64,000 bases of DNA, taken from contig CAKPBC010000001.1 of NCBI GenBank assembly GCA_934140155.1, forward strand, positions 372,001 to 436,000, written 5' to 3'. Origin of the DNA: an uncultured Bacilli bacterium. GTDB lineage: Bacteria; Bacillota_I; Bacilli_A; RFN20; CAG-826. The translations under genes and the position numbers were made by a program. This document shows positions 9,655 through 17,729 of the stretch, one piece after another. Every line of letters begins with the position of its first letter. Within the stretch, counting starts at the first letter, position 1. The notes beneath the pieces were generated by a model that was given only the letters and a program-made list of their open reading frames with translations, was not told the origin of the DNA and did not search any database.

Positions 9655-10517
9655 GATCGCTTAATCCTTTCTGCTAGCAAAGAAGTGGAATCAGTAGCCC
9701 CATCTCCTTTTATAAAAAACACTTGTTCATCTAATAAATTGCTAGGAATATTATTGTCTTTAGAAAAGCTTATCCAATATAGTGTAAGTCCTGCTTTTAA
9801 ACAGTCTAGTAAAATATTATTTATGTGTTTATCATTTCCCGAATAACCGATTACAAACAGGATTGAACAAGAGCGTGATAAATGTTCTTTCATTTTAAAA
9901 AGTAATTCAAATCGCTTGGCTTGTAAAACATCATCATATTTGTTCGCGCCAGGTAAGACTGGATTAGACATATCACCATGAATTTTTGATATTAAATAGG
10001 TTGGTATATATTTCTTTAAAGAATAATCGTATGCGACAATGTTGAATAATTTGCTGAGATCATCTATATTAGATGAAGAAATTTGGTTAGCTATTAATCC
10101 AATTGACTTTAACGAATTTTCCACAATGCAATCGTAATTTAAAGTATAAATATTAATTTGCTTCATAGAATTTGTTCTATTTTCACTTTGCTTTACAATT
10201 TCGTTTATTGATTCAAAAAGAGATTTTAAATTTGAAATAGAAGGATTATCGTAACAAATATTAGAGTTTGCTTGCACTAATTCGTTTTTAAATACTTCTA
10301 AGACTTTTTTTCTCTTTTTTTCACTTGTTATTTCGTTTAAGGCTTCTTCTAAATTATCTTTTTTGGCACCAAATTGTTTTAATTTTGCTAATGTTCTTTT
10401 AAAATCTTTAAATTGTGGAAATGCTTTTCCGTTAACTCCAGACCCAAAAAGAAAATTGATGTGAGATGAAGATAACATTTTCATATCGAATCTAAAGCTT
10501 TCATCTAATTCGTTCAT
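9639..10517 (-). CDS. SIR2-domain NADase of a SIR2-HerA defence pair
   Basis: A 292-residue SIR2-like protein. The nucleotide-binding GSG is at residues 25-27, the catalytic-site Asn is in TLNYD (N127), the conserved His is in KIHGD (H180), and the last Rossmann strand is VIGYSGND (222-229). Defence SIR2 domains hydrolyse NAD+ rather than deacetylate proteins. It is the first gene of a two-gene operon, overlapping herA by 16 bp. AAAGGAAG lies six bases before the ATG. The compact length, with almost no extra domain, fits the effector of SIR2-HerA systems, where HerA supplies sensing and assembly. Confidence 0.85.
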   Translation of the reverse strand: MNELDESFRFDMKMLSSSHINFLFGSGVNGKAFPQFKDFKRTLAKLKQFGAKKDNLEEALNEITSEKKRKKVLEVFKNELVQANSNICYDNPSISNLKSLFESINEIVKQSENRTNSMKQINIYTLNYDCIVENSLKSIGLIANQISSSNIDDLSKLFNIVAYDYSLKKYIPTYLISKIHGDMSNPVLPGANKYDDVLQAKRFELLFKMKEHLSRSCSILFVIGYSGNDKHINNILLDCLKAGLTLYWISFSKDNNIPSNLLDEQVFFIKGDGATDSTSLLAERIKRSWEIL

Positions 10518-10905
10518 AAGTTTAACTTCCTTTCTGTAATAAATATTTTAAGTATTAATAGATATAATGTAACTTTTGCTTAAAAAATAGAATTGCATTT
10601 ACAAAATTAAAAAATATAAAAATATTCATGTAATTATATTTTGAAATTAACTAAGTTTTGCGTATGCTAGTGATTTTGAAATTACTATATTTTTAAAATG
10701 AATAATGGCTTTTAACTTTTTCTTTTATAAAACATTTATATTTCGATATTAATCTTAAAAATATAACTAATGTAGTCTGAAAAAAATATATTCTTCTGTC
10801 TTATAAAAAAGGTGCTGTTTTTTGGTGATTATATTTTACTCATTGATTTCCCTCCATTGGTATTATACAACAAATAAATGCGTGTTTGTAGGAAAAATAA
10901 TTTAA
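10518..10905. other. AT-rich intergenic region between SIR2-HerA and MATE genes
   Basis: About 390 bp without a supported gene. It must hold the promoter of the minus-strand SIR2-HerA operon and the end of the MATE transcript. A good ribosome site (GGAGGG on the minus strand near 10857) precedes only a four-codon reading frame, which may be a decayed gene start. I found no convincing consensus promoter, strong terminator or RNA gene here. Confidence 0.4.
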
Positions 10906-12189
10906 TTATTGATTATCGAATGTTTTTAATTCCACAACTGATATAATCAAATGAAATACCATACCAAAACCAAACATCAAAATAATAGTTAACATATTAA
11001 ATTGAATGGAATTTGTTATATATAAAATAAACCAAATACCATAATAGACAAAATTAACTAATATGCTATTTATTACATTATATTGTGTTTTGCCTTTTCC
11101 AATAAATATTGAATCAGGAATAATACATAATGAATATGCTATATAAAACGGCCATAATTTTATGATAATAGAGAATATGTCTTGATAGTTATCTATTCGC
11201 TCAACATATCTTAAAAATGGTTTCCATAATGGAATAGTTATAATCCAAGTAATAATACTAAACGCGACTATCATTAAATAGTTAGAAAGGTTAGTATTTT
11301 TTTCTTCTTTATAATCGGATTTAATAATTTCAGATAAAGCAGATATAGGTATTAATAACCATCCCCATATAAAGTTATTAGCAACCCAATAGTTACCAGA
11401 TTCTGCGACAAGATTGACCATTCTACTAATCATTAAAGCATAAACAATATTATCAATAAATTGTTGCAAACCGGAAAATAATCCGATTTTGCACCAATTT
11501 GCTATTAATTTAGAATATCCTTTATTAAACCAAGAAGGAGTAATTTGCTTTTCTAAGAAAAGTGTAATAAATCCTGCAACTGCTAAAATAGAATTGGTAA
11601 TAATGTTATTTATAGCAATACCATTAACACCTAAATTAGGAATTAAAATAAAGTCACCAATAATTCCTAAAATAGCTTGTATTATTAAAAATATATATAC
11701 ATTTTTCGCCTTATTTATAGTAACAAATATAACATTAAAGAAAGTTGGTATTATTCCAATCATAAAAGCAATAGTTTCTAGTTCTAAATATTGTTTAATA
11801 GCAACAATATTAACTTCACTAGGATTCATTGCTTTAATAAGAGAAGTACCATAAAAGAATACACCAATGTTAAATATAAAATATAGTGAAAATACTATAA
11901 TTAAAGCAATAAAAGTAAATCTAGAAAAGTTTTTGTTATCCTCTTTATTAACTCGATTTAATATGGAATATAAAGGTATTATTAGTAATGCTTTTAACGT
12001 TTCATCTATTAAATCATACCATTCCATTTGCCCAATAATATCAATCCCACTAGCGGAAGTATTAACATACGCTAATGCGGTTCTAATTGTTTGATATATT
12101 GCTGGCACTAAAGCTAATGCGCATAACGCTATCCACATATTCCATCTAAAACTTTTTAAGTTAGTAAATAATGATTTAATTTTCTCCAT
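10906..12189 (-). CDS. MATE-family exporter
   Basis: A 427-residue integral membrane protein with about 12 hydrophobic helices and the two-half organisation of MATE (multidrug and toxin extrusion) transporters. The second half contains the LVAESGNYWVANNFIWG type segment common in this branch. The start at 12189 is preferred because AGAGGAG lies about ten bases upstream and the ATG follows the stop of the preceding gene by one base; an upstream in-frame start would sit inside that gene. Coupling with an APH-type kinase suggests an export-and-modify pair, either for resistance or for a self-made or environmental compound. The substrate cannot be read from the sequence. Confidence 0.75.
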   Translation of the reverse strand: MEKIKSLFTNLKSFRWNMWIALCALALVPAIYQTIRTALAYVNTSASGIDIIGQMEWYDLIDETLKALLIIPLYSILNRVNKEDNKNFSRFTFIALIIVFSLYFIFNIGVFFYGTSLIKAMNPSEVNIVAIKQYLELETIAFMIGIIPTFFNVIFVTINKAKNVYIFLIIQAILGIIGDFILIPNLGVNGIAINNIITNSILAVAGFITLFLEKQITPSWFNKGYSKLIANWCKIGLFSGLQQFIDNIVYALMISRMVNLVAESGNYWVANNFIWGWLLIPISALSEIIKSDYKEEKNTNLSNYLMIVAFSIITWIITIPLWKPFLRYVERIDNYQDIFSIIIKLWPFYIAYSLCIIPDSIFIGKGKTQYNVINSILVNFVYYGIWFILYITNSIQFNMLTIILMFGFGMVFHLIISVVELKTFDNQ

Positions 12190-12190
12190 T

Positions 12191-13933
12191 TTAACCAATC
12201 TCCTCTTTGATTCTATCACGATATAAATCCACCCATATTTCACTTTCTTTTACCCATTTATATATTCTTTTGTAATTATCAGATTCTTTTGGTGTAGACT
12301 TTAATCTATTTTCCATAACTTCAATCATTTTATCAGCCCAATTTTTTCTTAAATTTTCATCTAAAGAATATGCTTGCAAACATTTTTTAACGGCAATAAA
12401 TGTTTTCTCATCATCTTTTAATGGATCACCAATATTTAGCCAAGTCCATAATACATAGATAATGTCTTCATATTCTTCGCCAATTTGACAGGAATCCCAA
12501 TCAATAATACCAGTTATTTTGTTATTATTAATTACCACATTAGCGCTCCACAATTCACCATGAACATATACTTTGCCATTTAATTCTTTTTTACTTATTT
12601 GATTTAGTTTTTTAAGTAATAGAAGTAGTTCTTTGGTTATATCTATGCCCATATAAGTAACATACGTACTAGTTTCTCCAGAAAAATAAGTAAAATAATC
12701 AAAGCCGTTTTCTTGTTTCTCTAAAACTGGAACAAATTCAATATTGTTATTTTTAAAGAGTGTTAATGCTTGATATTCTATTTCATTATTAGTGGATTTT
12801 TTAGCAATTTTCCCATCAATAACTCTTAAACTATTGTTAGAAAATCCTCCTAATAAGGGTTTTGATTTTGCACCAAAGCTATTAATATCGGCATTTAATT
12901 GCTGCATTAAATTATATACATCGACATTTACATTTGGCTGTTCTTTGATTTCATAAATTACTAATGATCCATATGCACTAGCGCCACAAGTGATTAATCC
13001 ATCGTTTCCGATATTGTAGTATGTTTTATCTGGATAGTTATTTTCAAAAAACTTAATAGCTTCTTTATTGTGAAGAATGCCGGCATTAAGTATTTTTTTA
13101 GCTAAACTATTATCACTTACTTTAATAGCGTAATTTAAAAGTGGCTCCACTAAATGGTTACAAAATAAGCCTTGTTTTTGATTGTCTTCAAATTTTCTAT
13201 TTACTTTATTTAAAAATAATGTTTTTGATTTTAGAATGTTTTTTAAAATATTTTTTGTGTTTCCTAGCTTTATTAATAGGTCATTAGATAATATTTCTTG
13301 AAAGTAATTACCAAAATGATTTGATTCATTACAATAATTCCAAACATTTATAAACTTATCAAATAAATCATAGTCATCCATTTCACATAATAAATCGATA
13401 ACTTTTTCTAATGGCTTTTCTGTATCGCAAACATAAATATCTCCTAATAACATTTTGCTATAATATTCAAATTGTATATATCCTTGTTCGATTAAATATC
13501 TTATTCCGTTTTTTGATTTATAACGAAGAATATAATCTAAAATGCTACATGAAAACTCGTCGCTATTTTTAAAAACGTTTGTGCTCCTTTTATCAGATTT
13601 AGAATCAAGTTGCTTATAATAAGATAAGTCATCAATAAAAGCAGCATATCTTATTCCATCAGGCTGAAAATTAGTGCATTCATCACCGCCATTTTTGATG
13701 TAATTGTAAGTTGTTTTAAGCAAATATTCCATTGGTGCAATATATTCTTCAAGAAACTTTCTTTCTCCGATAATCATTTTATTGAAGTTCGCCCGTTTTT
13801 CTTGTGCTTTATTATAATAATCTCTTTCACCATTTATTTTTAGTATTTGTTGTAATAATGACACTTGAGATTTTATCCCAGCTTTTGTCATTAAATATTC
13901 TATTCTTTCTTTTTGTGTTTGTATTTCACTCAT
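12191..13933 (-). CDS. APH-type phosphotransferase with long N-terminal helical region
   Basis: The product has 580 residues. The C-terminal ~260 residues are an aminoglycoside/choline-kinase-like fold with the catalytic loop VHGELWSANV and the metal-binding IIDWD, so it probably phosphorylates a small molecule. The first ~300 residues are helical and have the look of an ankyrin-like or other alpha-solenoid region, with phrases such as NGIRYLIEQGY; I do not recognise a defined family. The start at 13933 has GCGGAGGA nine bases upstream. It is followed after one base by the MATE gene, which argues for a joint role. Typical APH enzymes are about half this length, so the N-terminal part is unusual and may confer sensing or partner binding. 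Confidence 0.65.
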   Translation of the reverse strand: MSEIQTQKERIEYLMTKAGIKSQVSLLQQILKINGERDYYNKAQEKRANFNKMIIGERKFLEEYIAPMEYLLKTTYNYIKNGGDECTNFQPDGIRYAAFIDDLSYYKQLDSKSDKRSTNVFKNSDEFSCSILDYILRYKSKNGIRYLIEQGYIQFEYYSKMLLGDIYVCDTEKPLEKVIDLLCEMDDYDLFDKFINVWNYCNESNHFGNYFQEILSNDLLIKLGNTKNILKNILKSKTLFLNKVNRKFEDNQKQGLFCNHLVEPLLNYAIKVSDNSLAKKILNAGILHNKEAIKFFENNYPDKTYYNIGNDGLITCGASAYGSLVIYEIKEQPNVNVDVYNLMQQLNADINSFGAKSKPLLGGFSNNSLRVIDGKIAKKSTNNEIEYQALTLFKNNNIEFVPVLEKQENGFDYFTYFSGETSTYVTYMGIDITKELLLLLKKLNQISKKELNGKVYVHGELWSANVVINNNKITGIIDWDSCQIGEEYEDIIYVLWTWLNIGDPLKDDEKTFIAVKKCLQAYSLDENLRKNWADKMIEVMENRLKSTPKESDNYKRIYKWVKESEIWVDLYRDRIKEEIG

Positions 13934-13958
13934 TGCTTTCTTCCTCCGCTTATATTGT

Positions 13959-13987
13959 ATAATGTAAAAAATTAGATTTGTAGTCAA
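13959..13987 (-). promoter_or_regulatory. Promoter of the APH-MATE operon
   Basis: On the minus strand TTGACT (13987-13982) and CATTAT (13964-13959) are separated by exactly 17 bp, 25 bp upstream of the APH start. Confidence 0.55.
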
Positions 13988-14129
13988 GAGAGCGATTTTG
14001 CGTTGTCAATTAAATATATGAGTATTCAGTATTGGTGCTTTTTCATTGACAACTTATAAAATATTAATAAATCTTAATTTTATTAAATTAATAAATCATT
14101 TATAATGAATTTAGCACTCGGAGGCAGTT

Positions 14130-15437
14130 ATGGATTATTTAGACTTAATAGATTACGTTAAACATTATAAATTAAAAGAGCCAGTCTTTTTTAATGAGAA
14201 TGGGAATAATGTTAATCAATGTTTAATTTTAGAAAATCTATTAAATATTGTTGATGATGATCAAAAAGAAATAATACATAATGAACTAATTAACATTAAA
14301 ATTTATGACAAAATTAAAACAAAAGTTGGTAATAAATTAAAACATTCAAAAGAAAGCATTATTGTTTTAAAAGATATAACACTTAATAATTCATTAATAG
14401 ATTATATTGTTATTACTCCACATGGAGTAGTGGCTTTAGATGTTAAAATGCTAATAGGAGATATTGAAGTTAATGAAGAGGGTACCTTCTATCGATTACT
14501 TAAAAATGTACTAGGAGAAGTTTATAACAAAGTAGAAATACTTAATCCAATAATTCAAAATAGATATCATGTTAATGATATAGCTAAATTATTAAATATT
14601 GATGAAGTAATAAAAGGATTCCCTATTTATTCTTTACTTGTTGTTACAAATTATAATTCGACAATTAGTATTGCTTTTGAACAAAATGAAATTAATAAAT
14701 ATATTGTAGAACTAGATAATTTGAATGATAAAATAGACGAAGTATTACGAAAATCTAGATATGACATTATGGATAATCCTATGTTTAATATTGCTAATAT
14801 TATCATGACTAAAGATTCACCAAAAACTTATGATTTTTCTAAGTATTTTAATGCGAATACTAATGAGTATGATGAGTCATTAGATAATAAATATGATAAT
14901 TATATAACTAATCCTAATGAATCAATACGAATTGCTTTAAAAAAATTCCGCTCTAAAAAAGCTAAGCAATTAAAAAGATTATCATATAATATTTTAACTA
15001 ATAAACAATTAGACATTTTAGTATTTAAACAACCAACTACTAAAGAAGAGTTTATGAAGTGTGGCTTTACTGAAGATAAATATAATAAATATGGGGAAGA
15101 AATAACTTATATAATTGTAAATAAAGGTAAAGATATATTATTAAAAGATGCTTTTCCATTTGAAAAGAAACCTAAAGAAAAAGGATTATTTGTTCGTATT
15201 GATGATCCTAAGAGTTTAAACGAAAAACTTTACAAAGCTCTTAAAGTATATCGCTATAAAAAAGCAGAAGAACTCCGTTATAAGCCATATCACATATTTA
15301 ATAACCTGCAACTAGATAGTATCATCTTTTATATGCCTAAAACTATTGAAGAATTAAGCAAAATAAGTGGCTTTACTGAAAAGAAGTGTAAAGCATATGG
15401 TGAAGATATTATTACACTTGTAAAAACCAATTCATAG
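14130..15437 (+). CDS. NERD-domain protein with two C-terminal HRDC domains
   Basis: A 435-residue protein. The N-terminal half contains a NERD (nuclease-related) domain: the strand IDYIVITPHGVVALDVKML has the Asp/Asp-x-Lys arrangement expected of the PD-(D/E)XK fold. The C-terminal part is a duplicated HRDC module (about residues 265-330 and 365-433). Each copy has KKAKQLK/KKAEELR-type helices, a NNxQLD turn and a closing GFTE..K...YGE segment. HRDC domains bind nucleic acid and normally sit on RecQ helicases or RNase D; here no helicase core is present. GGAGG lies six bases before the ATG, with TATAAT at 14101-14106. Role probably DNA-related; a place in the adjacent defence set is inferred. 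Confidence 0.7.
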   Translation: MDYLDLIDYVKHYKLKEPVFFNENGNNVNQCLILENLLNIVDDDQKEIIHNELINIKIYDKIKTKVGNKLKHSKESIIVLKDITLNNSLIDYIVITPHGVVALDVKMLIGDIEVNEEGTFYRLLKNVLGEVYNKVEILNPIIQNRYHVNDIAKLLNIDEVIKGFPIYSLLVVTNYNSTISIAFEQNEINKYIVELDNLNDKIDEVLRKSRYDIMDNPMFNIANIIMTKDSPKTYDFSKYFNANTNEYDESLDNKYDNYITNPNESIRIALKKFRSKKAKQLKRLSYNILTNKQLDILVFKQPTTKEEFMKCGFTEDKYNKYGEEITYIIVNKGKDILLKDAFPFEKKPKEKGLFVRIDDPKSLNEKLYKALKVYRYKKAEELRYKPYHIFNNLQLDSIIFYMPKTIEELSKISGFTEKKCKAYGEDIITLVKTNS

Positions 15438-15532
15438 CGATTGCAAGACTATAAAAAGTCACGGGTTCTTCAAAAGGTGCAAATAATGGATAGTTTAACT
15501 CTTTTGAATTATAAAATCTTATTTATGTCGTT

Positions 15533-15609
15533 GGAAAAATGTGAAAAAATCACCTAAAAAGTCCGGAAAAATGTGGGAATTAGTAGCTAAAACACGTGGA
15601 AAAATGTGA
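15533..15609 (+). repeat. Three copies of GGAAAAATGTG
   Basis: GGAAAAATGTG occurs at 15533-15543 and 15565-15575, and with one extra A at 15598-15609, in an intergenic stretch of 260 bp. The spacing is about 32 bp. Multiple short repeats at an end are typical of IS21-like elements, so this may be a decayed element end; no transposase remains. Confidence 0.4.
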
Positions 15610-15640
15610 TTTTTATAAATAAAGTACATTAAACCAAACA

Positions 15641-15681
15641 AAAAAGTTATGATTTCAATAAATGATTTCATAACTTTTTTT
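15641..15681. terminator. Bidirectional terminator between convergent genes
   Basis: AAAAAAGTTATGA (15641-15653) and TCATAACTTTTTT (15669-15681) form a perfect 13-bp stem with a 15-nt loop. The A and T tracts allow it to terminate both the plus-strand NERD gene and the minus-strand module A operon. Confidence 0.8.
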
Positions 15682-15697
15682 AAACATTTTTATTCTT

Positions 15698-17587
15698 TTA
15701 ATTAGCAGCGTAATGATAATAATCTAATGTGACATAGTCATAATTACCACATACTTGATTACCATATGCATCTGTGTAATTAGCGGCATGAATAAAAGTA
15801 TATTCGATGTTATAAGTTTGACCTTTACGAACATTTAATCGCATTAATGAATTTAAAATATAATTTGTAAATAAAGATCTATCACCATCAGTTCTTCCAC
15901 GGTCACTATCTTTTCCACCATTAAATGTAGCACTTTGACTAATACTAACAGGGATACCATTAATTTTAACAGTCATTACTTTATTTAAATACATATCGCC
16001 AGTTTCTGAAGGAACAGATTGATGGCTTGAAGAAACTTTAGTTACATAGTTAGATGAACCCGCAATTGAATAATTTAAGTAGCCATCTTTACTAGGCACA
16101 AATGAATGAGCCATTTTATCGCCTTCACGAACATTACCAACATAATAACCATTTCTTGAGTTATCAGTTACAAGACCATTTTCATCCCATTTAGTTGCAA
16201 CAGCAGGAGAAGAATAAGCATAAGGCCAATTATCATGATCTTTAGCCTTAGATATTCCATCATCAGCCTTGTTTTTAGTTAAAGTAAACTCTTCAGCCTC
16301 TAGTTTAATAGATTCGTCAATAATATTTTTATTATTGTATTTACCAAAATCTAATTCCATATAGTCATAGTGACCAGAAGCATTACCATTGTTAGCGGTG
16401 AATTTAAATACATTATCACCTTTAACAATATGCACTTTACCGATATTAACAGATTGCCATAATTGCATCATATAACGTCCATTTAAGTCTAAATTGACAT
16501 CATCTTTTCCATCGCCATCAGTATCTTTACCAACGATATTAACGGTTTCATCTGCTTTTTCATCTATTTGACCTAAAAAACTTGCATTAGAAGAAACACT
16601 AAAATCTTTCTCGTTAATTGTTAATTTAAATGCATTAGCAAGTTTTAACTCTTCGATAGAATAATTCTGTTTGTTTTTGTTACTTGCTCCACGAATAATA
16701 ATATCTGCATATCCTTCAGCTTCTGAATGATAAGTATAAGTCATGGTACTTGTATTATCAAATTGCAAAACAAAGTCGCCAGTAGGATTAATCAATTTAC
16801 CTAGTGGAGAAGTTACTTCCTTTCCATAAGGAGAAGCGGCACATCTTCCTCCTAATTTAGCTAAGTAATGACGTGTTGTTTTATGCTCTGATGTGTCTTT
16901 ACTTGCAGCAATTGCAGTTCCACCTAAAGTAAAGTCTTCAAATTCAATTTTTACATTATCAGAGTTAATGTTATTATCAAATAAATCTCCATAAATAGAA
17001 TTACTTAATGAACTTGTTGATGTGTATAATTGATTAGAACTATCAACAATAAATGGTGATACATTAAGAATTGTATTTAATCCATCGCTAGGAATATTTA
17101 ATAATGACTTAACTAATAAGTAATCATAACTATTTCCATCATTAAATAAAGAAGACATATTTTCTTTATTATATGTTTTATTGTTAATTATTACTGATTT
17201 AAAGACACGATCAACTGTCGAAGAAAAATCATGAGTAGTAGCGCCATATCTATAATTAATATTAAATCCCATATCTAAGTAAGGAATAGTGGTGGCATTG
17301 TTATCATAATTATCAACACTAAATCCAGAAATAAATCGAGCGTTAAATGTTCCGTCTTCATTAGCAACATAATCTAAATAAGGTTTAGATACTTTGTTAG
17401 TTAAAGCGCCACTTACATCAATAGAATCAGCAATTTGAGCGGTTTTATGAAGTAATATGTATTGTTCATTATCTTTACCTTCATTACCAATAATAGGACT
17501 ATAGTCTTTAGTAGAAATATAGCATACTCCACCTAATGCAAGAGCGGTTAAAGCGCTCATTAATATGTATTTACTAGTCTTTTTCAT
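15698..17587 (-). CDS. Membrane-anchored extracellular protein with CBM-like domains
   Basis: The 629-residue product starts with a signal-anchor helix (residues 8-25) and is otherwise extracellular. It contains two regions related to the CBM-like repeats of the surface protein at 20730-22955: GRYMMQLWQSVNIG with a following SGHYDYMELDF, and a second C-terminal unit ending VTLDYYHYAAN. The pattern resembles CBM6/35-type beta-sandwiches, so binding of a polysaccharide at the cell surface is inferred. It is the last gene of module A. The ATG comes one base after the stop of the 46-residue peptide gene and has no good ribosome site of its own, so its translation depends on that peptide gene. Confidence 0.6.
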   Translation of the reverse strand: MKKTSKYILMSALTALALGGVCYISTKDYSPIIGNEGKDNEQYILLHKTAQIADSIDVSGALTNKVSKPYLDYVANEDGTFNARFISGFSVDNYDNNATTIPYLDMGFNINYRYGATTHDFSSTVDRVFKSVIINNKTYNKENMSSLFNDGNSYDYLLVKSLLNIPSDGLNTILNVSPFIVDSSNQLYTSTSSLSNSIYGDLFDNNINSDNVKIEFEDFTLGGTAIAASKDTSEHKTTRHYLAKLGGRCAASPYGKEVTSPLGKLINPTGDFVLQFDNTSTMTYTYHSEAEGYADIIIRGASNKNKQNYSIEELKLANAFKLTINEKDFSVSSNASFLGQIDEKADETVNIVGKDTDGDGKDDVNLDLNGRYMMQLWQSVNIGKVHIVKGDNVFKFTANNGNASGHYDYMELDFGKYNNKNIIDESIKLEAEEFTLTKNKADDGISKAKDHDNWPYAYSSPAVATKWDENGLVTDNSRNGYYVGNVREGDKMAHSFVPSKDGYLNYSIAGSSNYVTKVSSSHQSVPSETGDMYLNKVMTVKINGIPVSISQSATFNGGKDSDRGRTDGDRSLFTNYILNSLMRLNVRKGQTYNIEYTFIHAANYTDAYGNQVCGNYDYVTLDYYHYAAN

Positions 17588-17588
17588 A

Positions 17589-17729
17589 TTATTTAGCCCC
17601 CGTTTCTAAGAAGTCATCGCCGCTCCAATCAGCGGTTTCTTCCACTCTAATATCATTGGAGGCCATCATCACATCTTCAATTTTAACCATATCCACATTA
17701 ATTTTCGGACTTTTGTAAATCTTTTTCAT
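17589..17729 (-). CDS. 46-residue peptide, coupled on both sides
   Basis: A small gene encoding a peptide that begins MKKIYKSPKINVDM and ends GDDFLETGAK. The basic head followed by an acidic, Met- and Ser-containing tail has no membrane helix or Cys. AAAGGAA lies about ten bases before the ATG. It starts 32 bp inside the 3' end of the GH3 gene and ends one base before the CBM-like gene, so it is translated as part of the operon. Short peptides with a similar MKKxYxxPxI head occur in many gut bacteria with no assigned function. A secreted signal, a RiPP-like precursor or a translational coupler are all possible; none is shown. Confidence 0.55.
   Translation of the reverse strand: MKKIYKSPKINVDMVKIEDVMMASNDIRVEETADWSGDDFLETGAK

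Noticed and set aside
10828..10862. Strong GGAGGG ribosome site followed by an ATG on the minus strand.
   Set aside because: The frame has only four codons (MSKI); it is noted as a possible decayed start but not annotated as a gene.
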